Assembly: GCF_014695575.1 (NCBI RefSeq)
Contig: NZ_JACJOO010000006.1
Location: 210,032-274,031 of the forward strand
Reading direction: 5' to 3'
DNA: 64,000 bases
Source of the DNA: Leptolyngbya sp. FACHB-8
Lineage (GTDB): Bacteria > Cyanobacteriota > Cyanobacteriia > Elainellales > Elainellaceae
Every line of letters starts with the position of its first letter. The stretch's first letter is position 1. A model generated the notes under the pieces. The model had not been told where the DNA came from, ran no database searches, and saw nothing but the letters and a program-made list of their open reading frames with translations. The translations under genes and the position numbers were made by a program. Below, piece by piece: positions 35,039-46,800 of this stretch.

Positions 35039-35434
35039 GTGAAGCCAGAGTATGTCATTGATGGTCGTCGCACGACAACGCTAGAAGCTTTCTATCAAGA
35101 GATTGGACAAGTTCTGCTGGGAGGAAAGGCTTGGGACGAGAATTTGGATGCCCTTCCTCTCGTTCTGCGAGGTGATTACGGGCAATTGCCTGAAACGTTT
35201 CGGCTTGTGTGGCAAGAGGCCAGCTATGCTCAGTCAGCACTGGGCTATAACGAAACCGTTCGCCAGCTCCTGCAACGGCTACGAGATTGCCCCCCAACAG
35301 TCTTAATTAAGACGGCTTGGGCACTCCGGGCAGCACTGCGAGGGCAGGGGCCAACGGTATATGACTGGTTAGTAGAAATTATTCAAAGCCAGCCGAACGT
35401 GGAATTGGTACTGAATGAATTGGATGAACTGTGA
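35039..35434 (+). CDS. Barstar-family protein
   Basis: A 131-residue protein resembling barstar, the intracellular inhibitor of barnase-type ribonucleases. The core EYVIDGRRTTTLEAFYQEIG followed by WDENLDALPLVLRGDYG matches the barstar pattern (IDG, helix, W-x-x-NLDAL). The C-terminal extension (RDCPPTVLIKTAWALRAALR, VYDWLVEIIQ) goes beyond a minimal barstar. The start is GTG 35039 with GGAG 6 nt upstream. No ribonuclease toxin gene is seen within the window. Its stop is directly adjacent to the stop of the convergent P450 gene with no spacer. Confidence 0.82.
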   Translation: MKPEYVIDGRRTTTLEAFYQEIGQVLLGGKAWDENLDALPLVLRGDYGQLPETFRLVWQEASYAQSALGYNETVRQLLQRLRDCPPTVLIKTAWALRAALRGQGPTVYDWLVEIIQSQPNVELVLNELDEL

Positions 35435-36838
35435 TTAGAGCGCTGCATGGCTAGACTGAGAAACAGTGCGACGCATGCTAGCTACTTTTATCTGGAAGCG
35501 ATCTGAGGGGGCAACTGTTAGCCCCCGACGCATTGGGCGGATAGGTTTGGCGTTGACCAACGTCATTTCCAGGTTGGATATCAGTTGGAACAGTACCAAC
35601 TTCATCTCAAACAGTGCAAAAGCCGACCCAATGCAGCGGCGATCGCCCCCACCAAACGGCAGATATTCATAGGGCGAGTATTGCCGTTCCAAAAAACGCT
35701 CAGGTCTAAACTGCTTCGGCTCCGGGTAGACGGCATCGCGGTGATGTGCCAGGTAGATAGACGGGATCACCACCGTACCCTCTTCTAACTCGTAGCCTGC
35801 AATTTTCATCGGTTGCTTGACTATCCGTGGAAATGCACCGATTGCAATCGGATATAAGCGTAAGGTTTCCTGACAGATGGCGCTCAGGTATGGGAGCCGA
35901 GCGATCGCAACTGGATCTGCATCCCCATCTACCCCATCCAGCTCTGCCAGCAGCTTAGCTCGCACGTCCGGCAGGTAGGCGATCCAGTACAAGGCCCACG
36001 CTAATGCAGAGGCCGTTGTTTCATGGCCTGCAAACAGCAACGTAATCAGCTCGTCTCGTAACTCGGCATCGCTCAGAGGTTGGCCTTCGGAATCACGGGC
36101 TGCCATCAACAACGCCAGGATATCGGTTCGATTGGCATCAGGATAAGCACGGCGCTCAGCGATCTCAGCATAGATCAGCTCATTCACCTGCTGCCGCAGT
36201 CGTAGAAAACGTCCCCAGGGGCTCCATTCCCCCCAGTCTTTCTGCAAAATTGGGTAGAACAGAAACATTGCACCCACTGGAGAACCAAACCCATCCAGCA
36301 TCTGCGTGAGCTTCTGGCGCAACTGCTCATATCGCAGTCCCTCCTGGAGCCCAAACACAGCTTGCAAGATCACCTGTAAGGAAATGGCTTGCATGGCAGG
36401 CCGCACTGCAAAGATACTACCCGTATTCCATTGGCTCATTGTTTGAGTCGTAATGGACTGGATCACCTCAGCATAGGAACGCATGCGATCGCCATGGAAA
36501 GGCGGCATCAACAGTTGCCGTTGCCGTTGATGCGCTGCCCCTTCTAGCAGTACAATTCCGTGATCCCCTAGCAATTCTCTTAAAATCTGGTTCCCTCTCC
36601 CGGCACTTAGTTGCTCTGGTTTCGCCGTAAAAATTGCTTCCAGCGCTTCAGGGCTACTGAAATAAACCAGGGCAGGTTGGAAGTCGGGCTGGGATACGCG
36701 GTAATCGTCCCCGTACGCCTGATGGCGCGCTTCTAGGGTCTCAATCGGTTGAAACAGGAAGCGAAAGCCCCATAGACGACGCAGCCATGAAGGAGTTTTT
36801 GCAGGGCCGTTTAGCAATCGAGGAGAAGTGTTGACCAT
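35435..36838 (-). CDS. Cytochrome P450, CYP110-like
   Basis: A 467-residue P450. I-helix oxygen motif LLFAGHETTAS (near 268), ExxR in ETLRLYP, and heme loop FGGGDRRCIGSAFA with the Cys ligand near 405. Length, GRGNQILRELLGDHGI and MPPFHGDRMRSYAEVI are typical of the CYP110 family, almost universal in filamentous cyanobacteria and able to oxidise fatty acids, alkanes and terpenes. No N-terminal membrane anchor is obvious. ATG 36838. The gene abuts the barstar-like gene tail to tail. It is 4 kb from the NRPS with a kinase between, so a tailoring role is not supported by position. Confidence 0.92.
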   Translation of the reverse strand: MVNTSPRLLNGPAKTPSWLRRLWGFRFLFQPIETLEARHQAYGDDYRVSQPDFQPALVYFSSPEALEAIFTAKPEQLSAGRGNQILRELLGDHGIVLLEGAAHQRQRQLLMPPFHGDRMRSYAEVIQSITTQTMSQWNTGSIFAVRPAMQAISLQVILQAVFGLQEGLRYEQLRQKLTQMLDGFGSPVGAMFLFYPILQKDWGEWSPWGRFLRLRQQVNELIYAEIAERRAYPDANRTDILALLMAARDSEGQPLSDAELRDELITLLFAGHETTASALAWALYWIAYLPDVRAKLLAELDGVDGDADPVAIARLPYLSAICQETLRLYPIAIGAFPRIVKQPMKIAGYELEEGTVVIPSIYLAHHRDAVYPEPKQFRPERFLERQYSPYEYLPFGGGDRRCIGSAFALFEMKLVLFQLISNLEMTLVNAKPIRPMRRGLTVAPSDRFQIKVASMRRTVSQSSHAAL

Positions 36839-36980
36839 AATCCAGCAAATCTACATTTGGGACGTGCTTTAGGGCGATCGCCACCTCCTGAGTGTAGCAG
36901 GGCTAATCGCAGTCGGGTATCGAAAGCAAGATGAGTCTGAGTTGAGGAGGTTTCCAGTCATGAAATTACCTTCGTAATGC

Positions 36981-37035
36981 GGGGAAGTTCTTATCTGGAA
37001 ATCTCCTAAGGAGATTTCCAGATAAGAACTTCCCC
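36981..37035. repeat. Perfect 27-bp hairpin, 1-nt loop
   Basis: Arm 36981-37007 (GGGGAAGTTCTTATCTGGAA...) pairs exactly with 37009-37035 around a single A. Its right arm is also the left end of family C copy 1, so the two hairpins share sequence; copy 2 at 61670 lacks this outer partner. Confidence 0.93.
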
Positions 37036-37115
37036 ATTATTTGGAAAAAAGGCGCGGCGAAGCCGCGCCTTTTTTCCAAATAATGGGGATATTGTTTCCC
37101 AGAAATCTCCTAAGG
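37009..37115. repeat. Hairpin element, family C, copy 1
   Basis: About 107 bp. Ends AAGGAGATTTCC and GAAATCTCCTAAGG act as imperfect terminal inverted repeats. The centre is a perfect 27-bp hairpin (37032-37058/37062-37088) with tip GGCGCGGC-GAA-GCCGCGCC. The element recurs inverted at 61670-61777. Confidence 0.92.
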
Positions 37116-37129
37116 AATATGCGATCGCC

Positions 37130-37432
37130 TCAGAGCCCCTGCACGAAATGCCTTCTTAAATGGTCAGGTAAAGCCTCAATTTTGGGATTTGCCCACTCAG
37201 GAAGTTCACCACGGCTCATCAGCATATCTACATCCACGTCCTGCCATGCAGCCGCCAGTAGGGGGAGCAATTGAGCTAATTCGTGGGCTGTAATCTTATC
37301 GGTCGGAGCAAATCTATACTTTTGTGGGTTTGGTTGTTCTGAGAAAATACCTGAAACCATCATTAAAACTGAGGGAGTATAGGGTTTTCCAATCGTACAC
37401 AACAGTTCCGAAAAATCCAAATGGTGAATCAA
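37130..37432 (-). CDS. Small conserved-looking protein, unknown function
   Basis: A 100-residue acidic protein. No family is recognised. It has a hydrophobic N-terminal stretch (VLMMVSGIF), a helical Leu-rich segment (ELAQLLPLLAAAWQDVDVDML) and a polar C-terminus. Start is TTG 37432: a full AGGAGG lies 4 nt upstream, which decides the start despite the rare codon; no ATG in frame has a comparable site. It lies between family C copy 1 and two hairpins, with no operon partner. Confidence 0.6.
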   Translation of the reverse strand: MIHHLDFSELLCTIGKPYTPSVLMMVSGIFSEQPNPQKYRFAPTDKITAHELAQLLPLLAAAWQDVDVDMLMSRGELPEWANPKIEALPDHLRRHFVQGL

Positions 37433-37462
37433 TAGACCTCCTGTATGAATCGGTTTTTGGGG

Positions 37463-37503
37463 GCGTGAATTGTTGAGCGGCGGAGCCGCTCAACAATTCA
37501 CGC
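37463..37503. repeat. Perfect 19-bp hairpin, GGA loop
   Basis: Arm GCGTGAATTGTTGAGCGGC (37463-37481) pairs exactly with 37485-37503. It is immediately upstream of the small TTG-start gene. Confidence 0.92.
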
Positions 37504-37526
37504 AGAAGGTCTAATATCTACGAAAA

Positions 37527-37585
37527 CCTGTTTTCAAGGTTGTTTTCCATTCGCTTTGCGTTTAGAAAACAACCTTGAAAACAGG
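37527..37585. repeat. Perfect 21-bp hairpin, 17-nt loop
   Basis: Arm 37527-37547 (CCTGTTTTCAAGGTTGTTTTC) pairs exactly with 37565-37585; the loop holds CATTCGCTTTGCG. A further 11-bp inverted repeat (37640-37650/37701-37711) with an inner 7-bp pair lies at the 3' end of the leftward kinase gene and may terminate it. Confidence 0.88.
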
Positions 37586-37713
37586 CTCTCCAAAACTCAT
37601 AAAACAACGCCCAAAAAAGCCTTCAAGTCTCCTTCTAGGGGCAGTTTGAACCGTTGATTCGTGCATCTAGTGCATGGAAAATCAACTCTTAGTGGACCTT
37701 TTCAAACTGCCTC

Positions 37714-40467
37714 TCAGGTTGCAGCAATATAGGGCTGAATTAGGTTGGCGATCGCCTCATCCTCAAACTCCTCAGCCAATTGCAAAACCTTATCGGCAAA
37801 CGCTCTATACCTGACATCACGCTCCTTAAGAAGGTTCGCTTCGGATTGGATATCTATCACATAGCCTGCCTGCGCGGCCCTATACAGATTGGTCAATTCT
37901 GCAGAGGATGGAATGGTCATCTCCGTAGAAGCCCCGCTAGCGCTCGGGGTAACCCCTTCATCTGCGTTAGCCTGGTAAGTCCATTGCAGTTGTAAGTGGT
38001 GTTCCAGTTGGTCGAGTAGTTCGGCGGCAGAGACGGGTTTGGGAAGGAAGTCGTCATAACCCGCGGCCAGGCTCTGCTGCCGATCAATGTTAGATACGCT
38101 GGCTGAAGATGCAATGATCGGCATATGGCGGAATGCTTCAGACTCGCGTAACAGTCGGGTCATCTCAAACCCATTCATAACCGGCATTGCCAGGTCAGCG
38201 ATGATGAGATCAGGTTGAAACTCTTTGGTTTTATCCAGTCCCTCTTGCCCATTGCTCGCCTCTATCAAACTAAAACCAAGTGGTTCTAGTAGATTGACAA
38301 CAACAGAACGATTTTCCCAGCGATCGTCAACAATCAAAATCTTACGCTGTTGGCCAACATATCCTTTGATTTTACCAATACTCGTTATGATATTGGATTC
38401 GATCCAATCCTCTGCCAATGGGCAAATGATCTCAAATTCAAATACGCTTCCGGCATTCAGTTTACTCTGTACCTGAATGCGGCTATTCATCAGTTCTACA
38501 ATGGTTTGGCTGATAGCCAGTCCTAAGCCAGTTCCCTCAGTTTGTAGCTTTGCTTTTTCCGTTTGCTCAAAGGGTAGAAAAATCCGCTCCAAATGTTCAG
38601 AGGCAATGCCAGTGCCGGTATCCTGTACTATGAAATGAAGTTTTACAGTGGTCGGATCGGTAAAATTGGAGACGGCTTCAACCGCAAACGTAACGCTCCC
38701 CCTTGAGGTAAACTTAATCGCGTTACCGAGTAGATTAATCAAAACTTGCCGCAATCGCTTCTCGTCGGTTTTAATGCCAAGGGGCAAGTTCTCTGAAGGT
38801 TGATAGATAAACTTCAGTTTCTTTTGTTCTGCCTTAATTCGGCAGATTTCAACAACGCCCTGTAAAAAGGCAGGTAAATGAATAGAAACCGGAATCAGCT
38901 CTAGTTTTCTGGCTTCAATTTTTGAAATGTCCAACACATCATTAATCAGTGTTAATAGGTGGGAACCACACTGATAAATGATTTGAACATTATGGCGATC
39001 CTTCTCTACAACATTTTGTGAACACTGAAGAATTTGGGCATAGCCCAAAATACCGTTCAAAGGCGTTCTTAATTCATGACTGATATTGGCTAAAAATTCA
39101 CTCTTAGCATGGTTCGCCGTATCAGCCGCTTCCTTGGCTTCTCTTAGTTCAGCAGTACGCTCTTCAACCCGATGTTCCAGTTCTTCGTTCGTCTTCTCCA
39201 ACGCGGTGAAGGACTGTTGTAACTGCCCTGCCATCTGGTTAAAGGATTGGGACAGCTCGTCGAGCTCTTGAATCTGGCTGGCTTCAGTCACCTGTTGCAT
39301 GTTTCCAGAGGCGATCGCCCGGCTCGCTCTATTCAACCGTGCAATAGGGCGAGTAATCCAACGTGCCGTTAACATCCCCATAGCGCTAGCGACACCTAGC
39401 GCTACGAAGCAGAGGAAGATGGTCGTGTGATTGTTTGCATTAATTTGTTCCATGAAGTCAGCCTCTGGAACGGTGACAATCACCAGCCAATCCAACCCCA
39501 GTTCATTCTGCAAAGGCGTTACTTTAATAAACTCCTTGTTCTTGCCAAAGTCAAACTGTATCTCCTGGCTGTCCTGGATGTTGGAGAAATTGCCAAACTT
39601 CTCCTGCAAGTGTTGAGCGGTTGCCTGAATTAACGGATCTGTACTATCTAGAACATTGAGCGGTTGCGCTTTACCCTCCTTCATCGTGAAGGGGTCTTGC
39701 TCAATAGAGTGAGCAATTAATGTCCCATCCCGTTCGATAATAAAAACTTTCCCCGATGGGCTAACCTTCAAGGTACTCAAAAAGTCGCTCACTTTATCCA
39801 GGAAAAGCTCAATGAGAAAAACACCTTTGAGTTTCTTGGAAGTGTCATAAATTGGTTGGCTTAAAGCCACGGCAACTACAGGGTCATTGGCCCAGATATA
39901 AGCGTCTCCCCAGACTGCTTTCCCTGCTGCGACAGGTTGCTTGTACCATATTTCTTCTCGGGGATTCCAGTTATCGTAAACTTTAACGACTTCGGAGCGA
40001 TTTCCTAAATTGTCGGTGGCATAAGTCAAATTTCTACCACCCGTTTTAGCAGAAATCTCATCGATCGTAATTCCCTGGTCTTTCAGGAATGCACCGGCCC
40101 CAGCAAACTCACCCGTTGAGAGGGCGTAGCCAATATAGCTAATATCATCAAATGTCGTGGCCTGCTTCCAGAAATAGTGCCCTGCTCTAGCGTGGTCTTG
40201 TAGACTCATCTGGCCCAACTCAATAGCATCCAGATCCGTTTTGAGAACCTGTTGAGGAGTGGTTAGAAATTCGTCGAGGTGCTGTTCAACCAATCGTGAG
40301 TTCTTGTCAATGAGTTGCCCAGCAAGCTGATTGACGGCCTTCTGGCCATTTCTAAAGGAGAGCCACCCTGTTAAGCCTACTGCTGCAAAAATTTGGAGCA
40401 GAAACGGTACAACTAGAACGAGGTAGAGCGGTAATTTCTTAGAAGCTTTTGCAGCAGGAGTTGCCAT
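37714..40467 (-). CDS. Membrane Cache-HAMP hybrid histidine kinase
   Basis: About 917 residues from ATG 40467 ([14 protein letters not shown]; an in-frame ATG at 40506 adds 13). TM1 (about 12-35) and TM2 (about 350-375) enclose an extracytoplasmic dCache sensor (about 45-340; [15 protein letters not shown]). HAMP (about 375-430), coiled coil, HisKA with [15 protein letters not shown] (near 463), HATPase_c ([20 protein letters not shown]) and a receiver ([14 protein letters not shown], phosphoacceptor in [13 protein letters not shown]) follow. The kinase-receiver part closely resembles that of the giant kinase at 1187, suggesting shared descent. The ligand is probably a small molecule. It is a single gene. 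Confidence 0.92.
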   Translation of the reverse strand: MATPAAKASKKLPLYLVLVVPFLLQIFAAVGLTGWLSFRNGQKAVNQLAGQLIDKNSRLVEQHLDEFLTTPQQVLKTDLDAIELGQMSLQDHARAGHYFWKQATTFDDISYIGYALSTGEFAGAGAFLKDQGITIDEISAKTGGRNLTYATDNLGNRSEVVKVYDNWNPREEIWYKQPVAAGKAVWGDAYIWANDPVVAVALSQPIYDTSKKLKGVFLIELFLDKVSDFLSTLKVSPSGKVFIIERDGTLIAHSIEQDPFTMKEGKAQPLNVLDSTDPLIQATAQHLQEKFGNFSNIQDSQEIQFDFGKNKEFIKVTPLQNELGLDWLVIVTVPEADFMEQINANNHTTIFLCFVALGVASAMGMLTARWITRPIARLNRASRAIASGNMQQVTEASQIQELDELSQSFNQMAGQLQQSFTALEKTNEELEHRVEERTAELREAKEAADTANHAKSEFLANISHELRTPLNGILGYAQILQCSQNVVEKDRHNVQIIYQCGSHLLTLINDVLDISKIEARKLELIPVSIHLPAFLQGVVEICRIKAEQKKLKFIYQPSENLPLGIKTDEKRLRQVLINLLGNAIKFTSRGSVTFAVEAVSNFTDPTTVKLHFIVQDTGTGIASEHLERIFLPFEQTEKAKLQTEGTGLGLAISQTIVELMNSRIQVQSKLNAGSVFEFEIICPLAEDWIESNIITSIGKIKGYVGQQRKILIVDDRWENRSVVVNLLEPLGFSLIEASNGQEGLDKTKEFQPDLIIADLAMPVMNGFEMTRLLRESEAFRHMPIIASSASVSNIDRQQSLAAGYDDFLPKPVSAAELLDQLEHHLQLQWTYQANADEGVTPSASGASTEMTIPSSAELTNLYRAAQAGYVIDIQSEANLLKERDVRYRAFADKVLQLAEEFEDEAIANLIQPYIAAT

Positions 40468-40616
40468 AGTTTTGACTTGCAGGGACACACAGGGAGATCG
40501 GGTCATTGTTTAGATTTCCCAGATTTAGGAGCCCATTCACAACCTCTTTGCATTCCGCAAGAAAAGGGGGTGTATAGCTCTACTTGGATCTTTCACCTTT
40601 CTAGAACCAAAACCCA

Positions 40617-40660
40617 GAAGGGTAATTTTTCGTCACTCTGCAACAGAAAAATTACCCTTC
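40617..40660. repeat. 14-bp hairpin
   Basis: Arm GAAGGGTAATTTTT (40617-40630) pairs exactly with 40647-40660; 16-nt loop. Confidence 0.85.
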
Positions 40661-40731
40661 CGCGAGCTGGAGAGGGGCTGCATCCCCCTGCTCAACTGAA
40701 GTTATCAAGTACTAAGGATTCACAAATAAAC

Positions 40732-40796
40732 AACCTGCGGTTCTTTTTGTGGAAGGCGCAGCAAAGCTGTCACTTCTACAAAAAGAACCGCAGGTT
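40732..40796. repeat. 19-bp hairpin
   Basis: Arm AACCTGCGGTTCTTTTTGT (40732-40750) pairs exactly with 40778-40796; the 27-nt loop can pair a little further through wobble. Confidence 0.88.
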
Positions 40797-40811
40797 ATTC
40801 AATGCATGATC

Positions 40812-40859
40812 CTAAAGTTCGTTTTTCATGGGTAGAATGCACGAAAAAACGAACTTTAG
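40812..40859. terminator. 15-bp hairpin after the NRPS gene
   Basis: Arm CTAAAGTTCGTTTTT (40812-40826) pairs exactly with 40845-40859. On the leftward transcript the descending arm ends in a U-rich segment, so it may be the NRPS terminator. Confidence 0.65.
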
Positions 40860-40864
40860 AACAA

Positions 40865-43800
40865 CTATGACTGAGGGCTGAAGTCTTGAGGGGAGGGGAG
40901 GAAACCGCTGTTGATGAAATAGGAGAAGTAAGTTGTCAACAGCTTCTCATCAATTTGGGGGTAAAAAATTTCCGAATTCGCTAATCCATTCATCACATTC
41001 TGGCAATTGAACAGAAGGCTATTCGTTTGGAAGTAGAGTTCGGGAACCGTCATCCCCTGATCGGCCTGCTCTGATAGGAATGTGAGGTAAGGATACAGGG
41101 CATTATCTGGGGTTGAGCGAATGCGAGCGATCGCCTCCACAATCCATTCTGCATAAGGTAGCAATCGCAGCGGGTATCCCCGTTCCCGTAGCCAATTCAT
41201 TAAGTGCTGCCACGAAATTGTCGAAGGATTTGACAGATTAAAGGCATTGCCAACAACGGTACATGCTTGTTTCGAGAGATGGACGATCGTCTGACTCACA
41301 AAATCAACGGGCACAATGTCAACGGGCATGTTCCAGTCTGGCGCAATGCCCAACTGTAAGCAGCCTTTGATCATGCTGCGAAGAAAATCGCTATGGTTGC
41401 AAACCCCTGTCTGAGTGTGGCCCTCAATCCAGGCGGGACGATAAATAGCAGCAGGAATGCCACGTGCCTGGGCCGCCCGAATTAGGTTTTCAGAAACCCA
41501 CTTGGTTTGAGTGTAACCGTAAAGACCCGCAGTGCGATCGGGTAAATCCTGTTCCTGAATCCACCCGTCTGCATAGGCAGCAGGGGCATAAACGCCGAGA
41601 GACGACAGGAAGTGTACGGCCTTCACTTGAGTCTGGCTGGCGAAGCGCAGCATTTCCTTGGTGCCCTCAACATTGGCTGTTTTGAGAACGGAATAGGGAT
41701 AGACAAAATTCACCCAGCTTGCATTGTGATAAATCACATCAATGGACGCAGCCAGATCTGAAAACTGCTGCTCCGATAACCCAAAGCGAGGTAATGATAG
41801 GTCCCCAACAACAGGAATGATGCGAGTGCTCCGTTCACCCTTCCAGAGCGAATAGAATTCCAAACTCCGTTGTAGTCGTTGCGCGGCATCCGTTGCCTGA
41901 TCGGCCCGCATTAAGCAGTAAACCGTCGCCTGAGTTTGCTCCAAAATCTCATGCAGCAAATAAGCCCCTAAAAAGCCTGTCGCACCTGTTAACAATACGT
42001 TTCGGGGTTCCAGGTGATGGGCGATTGGTAGACCCGTTGGGTCAATGCTGGAGTCCAGCACCGATTCGGCATGAAGATTGAGTGGGAGGGCGATCGCTCT
42101 CTCCCCTTCCCCTACACCTGCTTGTAAATCCGCTATCACGAGAGCCAGTTCAGCAATGGTAGGAGCCAGGAAAATCGTCCGGAGGGCTAACTCCACACCA
42201 AAGGTTTGATGGATCTGGAAGAGGATTTGAGCAGCCAGTAGGGAATGGCCTCCCAATTCAAAGAAGCTGTCATGAACACCGACCTGTTGGATGCCCAGAG
42301 TTTGCCTCCAGATTGCGGCCAGTTGGTGTTCTGTAGCAGTGCGGGGGGCCACAAAGGCTTCATGTAGATCTGGGCGATCGCAAGTGGGGGTCGGTAGAGC
42401 GCGGCGATCGGCCTTGCCATTGGGTGTGATGGGCAGAGCATCCATCATCACAAAGGCGCTGGGAACCATGAATTCCGGGAGTTTGCGTTTGAGAAAGGCC
42501 CGCAACTCTGGGACGAGGTGTGTTGTGCCTTTCAGGTGACGCGACACAACATAGGCGACCAGGCGTTGGTTCTCCTGATCCTCCCGTGCAATTACAATAT
42601 TTTCACGCACGTTGGGGTGCTGGCTCAGAGCCGTTTCAATCTCACCCAGTTCAATCCGGAAACCCCGAATCTTGACTTGATGATCCAGTCGTCCCAGATA
42701 CTCGATCGTGCCGTCTGGTAAATAACGGGCTAGATCCCCCGTTTTGTAAAGACGGATTGGGCGTTTGGCTTTGGCATCCCAACAGGCATCGCCCACCTGT
42801 ATCTCCACAAACCGTTCCGCTGTCAGGTCTGGACGATTCCAGTAGGCTCGGGCCAGGCCGTCCCCACCGATGTACAGTTCTCCTGGAACTCCCACGGGTA
42901 CTGGAATCCATTTTTCTCCCCGCTGTGCCAGGAGATGAATTTGCGTGTTGGCAACAGGCCGCCCAATTGGAACCAAGGTCCCTTCATCCTTAACTCGATG
43001 CAAGGTTGAATAAATTGTGGTTTCAGTCGGCCCATACATATTCCATAGCGTATGGCAGCGATCTAACAGGCACTTTGCCAGGTCACGGCTAAGAGCTTCT
43101 CCACAACAGACAATTCTCAGGTTCGGGCTACCTTGCCATCCTGCTGCTAATAACAGCCGCCAAGTAGCCGGAGTGGCCTGCATAAAGGTAGCCTGCGATC
43201 GCTCCAGAGCTTTGACCAGTTGTGCCGCATCCGAGGCCACACAACGGCTCACCATGACGCTGCGTGCTCCCACCACTAGCGGCAGATAGAGTTCTACTGC
43301 CGCAATATCAAACGAGACGGTTGTGACTGCCAGCAGCACATCATGCTCGGTCAATCCCGGCTCCTGGCGCATAAATGTCAGTAAATTCACGATGGAGTGA
43401 TGCTCAATCTGAACACCTTTGGGTTTGCCTGTGGAGCCTGAGGTGTAGAGGACGTAAGCTAAATTGTCGGGCTGTACGGAGCTGAGAGGATTCTCTGGGC
43501 TGGCTGTGGCGATCGCTTCCCAATCACTATCTACACAAACCGTCTTAGCAGAATGGTCAGGTAGTTTCTCGAGTAGAGATTGCTGCGTCAACAGCACTTT
43601 GACCTGAGCATCCTCCAGCATGAACGCAATCCGTTCCTGAGGATAAGCTGGATCAAGCGGTACATAAGCACCGCCTGCTTTGAGAATCGCAAGTAGCCCA
43701 ACGATGAGATCCAGCGATCGCTCCATACAAACACCCACCAGCACATTGGGCTGCACTCCCAGGCTTTGCAGATGATGGGCCAGTTGATTTGCCCGCTGAT

Positions 43801-46800
43801 TAAGCATGCGGTAGGTGAGCACCTGATCATGAAGCTCAGCGGTGTTCGCAGATGTTTGGATGGCGATCGCATCGGGGTTCCGTTCGGCCTGCGCTTCAAT
43901 AAGCTGGTGCAAGCAAACGTTTGGGTAATTGGCGCGGGTATCGTTCCAGGTATTAATCTGCCGTTGTTCCGCGTCGGTTAACAATGCCATCTCAACGATC
44001 GATTGGTCCGGGTTCGCCACAATCGTTTCCAGCAACATTTGGAAGTTTGCCAGGATACGGGCGATCGTGGCCCCGTTAAATAGATCGGTACTGTATTCAA
44101 AGAAGCCTGTGAGCCCTGTAGGAGTTTCCGTCAGCTCCAGCAGTAGATCAAATTTGGCTGTTTGGTTATCGAGTGGCAGATGCGACAGCGTGAGAGCGGG
44201 AACGTCCCAAACGGTGGTAGGTGTGTTCTGTAAATTGAATAGAACCTGTACCAGAGGGTTTTGATTTAAATCACGATCAGGATGCAGCGCTTGCACCAAC
44301 TGCTCGAAGGGAAATTCTTGATGGGCGTAAGCATCCAGAGTGACTGCTCGAACCCGCTGCATGAGCTCGCGGAAGCTGGGTGCACCGGATACATCCGTAC
44401 GTAACACCAGGGTGTTTACAAAGAAACCGATGAGCTTCTCTAATTCTGAGTAAGAGCGATTTGCAACGAGTGATCCAACCGGTAAATCTTCTTGCCCCGT
44501 GTAATGCAACAGTAGTGTTTGAAAGGCTGAGAGTAAGGTGACGAATAGCGTGACACCGGATTGGCGGCTGAGGTCTTTGAGTTGTTGGGTCAGGGATTGC
44601 GATAGGGTAAAAAATTGCCGTGCACCCTGATAAGTTGGGGTCGCGGGGCGGGGGCGATCGCCGGGTAATTGCAATAATGGCAGATCCTTTAACTGTTGCT
44701 GCCAATAGGCGAGCTGATCCGCCTGTCTTTCACGCTGTAACCCCTGGCGCTGCCAGACCGCGAAGTCTGCATATTGAATGGGTAAGGCTGAAAGGGCGGG
44801 TTCCTGCTGCAACGTAAAAGCTTGGTAGAACGTTGCCAATTCTTCCAGCAAAACGGCGATCGACCAACCATCCGTCACAATGTGGTGCAGATTAACCAGT
44901 AGAACATGCTCCGTTTCACCGATTTGAAACAGCGTTGCCCGTAACAGCAGATCCTCAGCCAGATTGAAGGGGATTTGGGCTTCCTTCAACAGGAAGGCTT
45001 GCAACTCCTGTTCGACATCCGATGAGTTCAGCAACGTCAAATTCACCACGGGCAAGGGAAACGCTGGGGCTGGCTGAATGACCTGCACAGGTTTTCCGGC
45101 CACACTTCTGAAAACCGTGCGAACAGATTCGTGTCGTTCCACGATCGCCTGAAAACTAGCCTGCATTGCTGCTACATTCAGGCATCCCTGCAAGCAAAAT
45201 GCTTCAGGAACGTTATAGAAGGGGTGGTTCGGCATCAACTGATCCAGAAACCATAGTGACTCCTGCATAGAGGAGAGTGGCAACTGGCTGTCTCTGGAAA
45301 TGGGTTGGATGGGTATAAGTGCTTTCCCTGTTAGATCCTGAGCTGTTTCAAGTTGCTCAGCCAACTGGGCAATGGTTGGAGATTCGAACAGACAGCGCAG
45401 GGGTAGCTCGATATGGAGGCGATCGCGAATCCGTGAAACGACCTGAATTGCCCGTAGGGAGTGACCTCCCAAATCCAAAAATGAATGGTGAATACCAACC
45501 TGTTTGAGCCCTAAAACTTCTTCCCAAATCTCAGCCAGTAGGGCTTGCATGGGGGTTTCTGGCGCTGCAACGGTTAAGTCTGCTGTCAGGTCAGGAATGG
45601 GTAGACGTTGACGATCAACCTTTCCGCTAGGGGTGAGGGGCAGGTGGTCGAGGCAGGCGATCGCCCCCGGCACCATGTAAGCAGGAAGTTGGGCCTGTAA
45701 GAATTGACGTAACTCCCTGACCAGTTGGGATTGTACGACCGTCTCCTGTGGCACGACATAACCCACCAACTGCTGGTCGCCTGTAGCGTCCACATAAACT
45801 CCCACCACAGCCGCCCGTACCGCTGGATGTTGTTCTAAAACGGCTTCAATTTCACCTGGCTCAATGCGATAGCCACGAATTTTAACCTGCTGATCCAACC
45901 GCCCTAGATACTCAAGGTTGCCGTCTGGCAGATATCGCGCCAAGTCTCCTGTTTTGTAGAGACGCTCCTTCAATACCGTTGAGGTAATGAAACGTTCTGC
46001 TGTGACATCGGAGCGGTGTAAATAGCCGTGTGCCAAGCACATCCCGCCGATATAAATTTCTCCTGGCTCACCCACAGCTACAGGTTGGTGTTGGGCATCC
46101 AGTAAATGAATTTGAGTATTTGAGATGGGTTTGCCGATGGGGGGTAAAAGTGCCCAATCTGAAGGTGACCCCGTGAGGTGGAAAGCCGTAACGACATGGC
46201 TTTCGGAGGGACCGTAGTGGTTATGAAGGGAACAGTGGGGAAGTTGCCCGAACCAGTGGGCAATCGCAGGGGTAATCCGCAATTGTTCACCTGCCGTAAT
46301 CACTTCTCGTAGAGAGCTAGGTGCGATACCCACACCTTGAGCCACTTCGGCTAGTTGTTGAAGAGCAACAAAAGGCAGAAATAGTCGTTCAATTTTCATC
46401 TGTTCAAGCGATCGCAACAGGTTCAGCGGATCTCGTCGCATCTCTTCTGTAACGAGAACGAGGGTGCCGCCTACAGCCAGCGTCGAAAAGATCTCTTGAA
46501 AGGAAACATCAAAGCTAATCGGTGAGAACTGTAAGGTTTTTCCAGTGGTGACAATAGAATGCTCAGCTTGCCAGGAAATTAAGTTCAGCAGAGGCCGATG
46601 GGGCATTGCGACCCCTTTGGGCTTGCCTGTTGAGCCTGAAGTATAAATCACATAGGCCAGATGTTCTGGCGTGACAGGAGTATGTGGTTTTGTAGTGCTT
46701 TGACGCGCGATTGCCGCATTTTCTTCTAAGCAAACGACTACCGCTTTTGGAGCAGGGAAGCAACCCAACAAGTGGCTTTGCGTCAGCAGCACAGAAACAC

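Larger units (their letters stand above)
40468..40864. other. Intergenic region with three hairpins
   Basis: This 397-bp stretch between the kinase and the NRPS stop carries three consecutive stem-loops (40617-40660, 40732-40796, 40812-40859) and no gene. The last lies 6 bp beyond the NRPS stop and can end its transcript. Confidence 0.75.
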
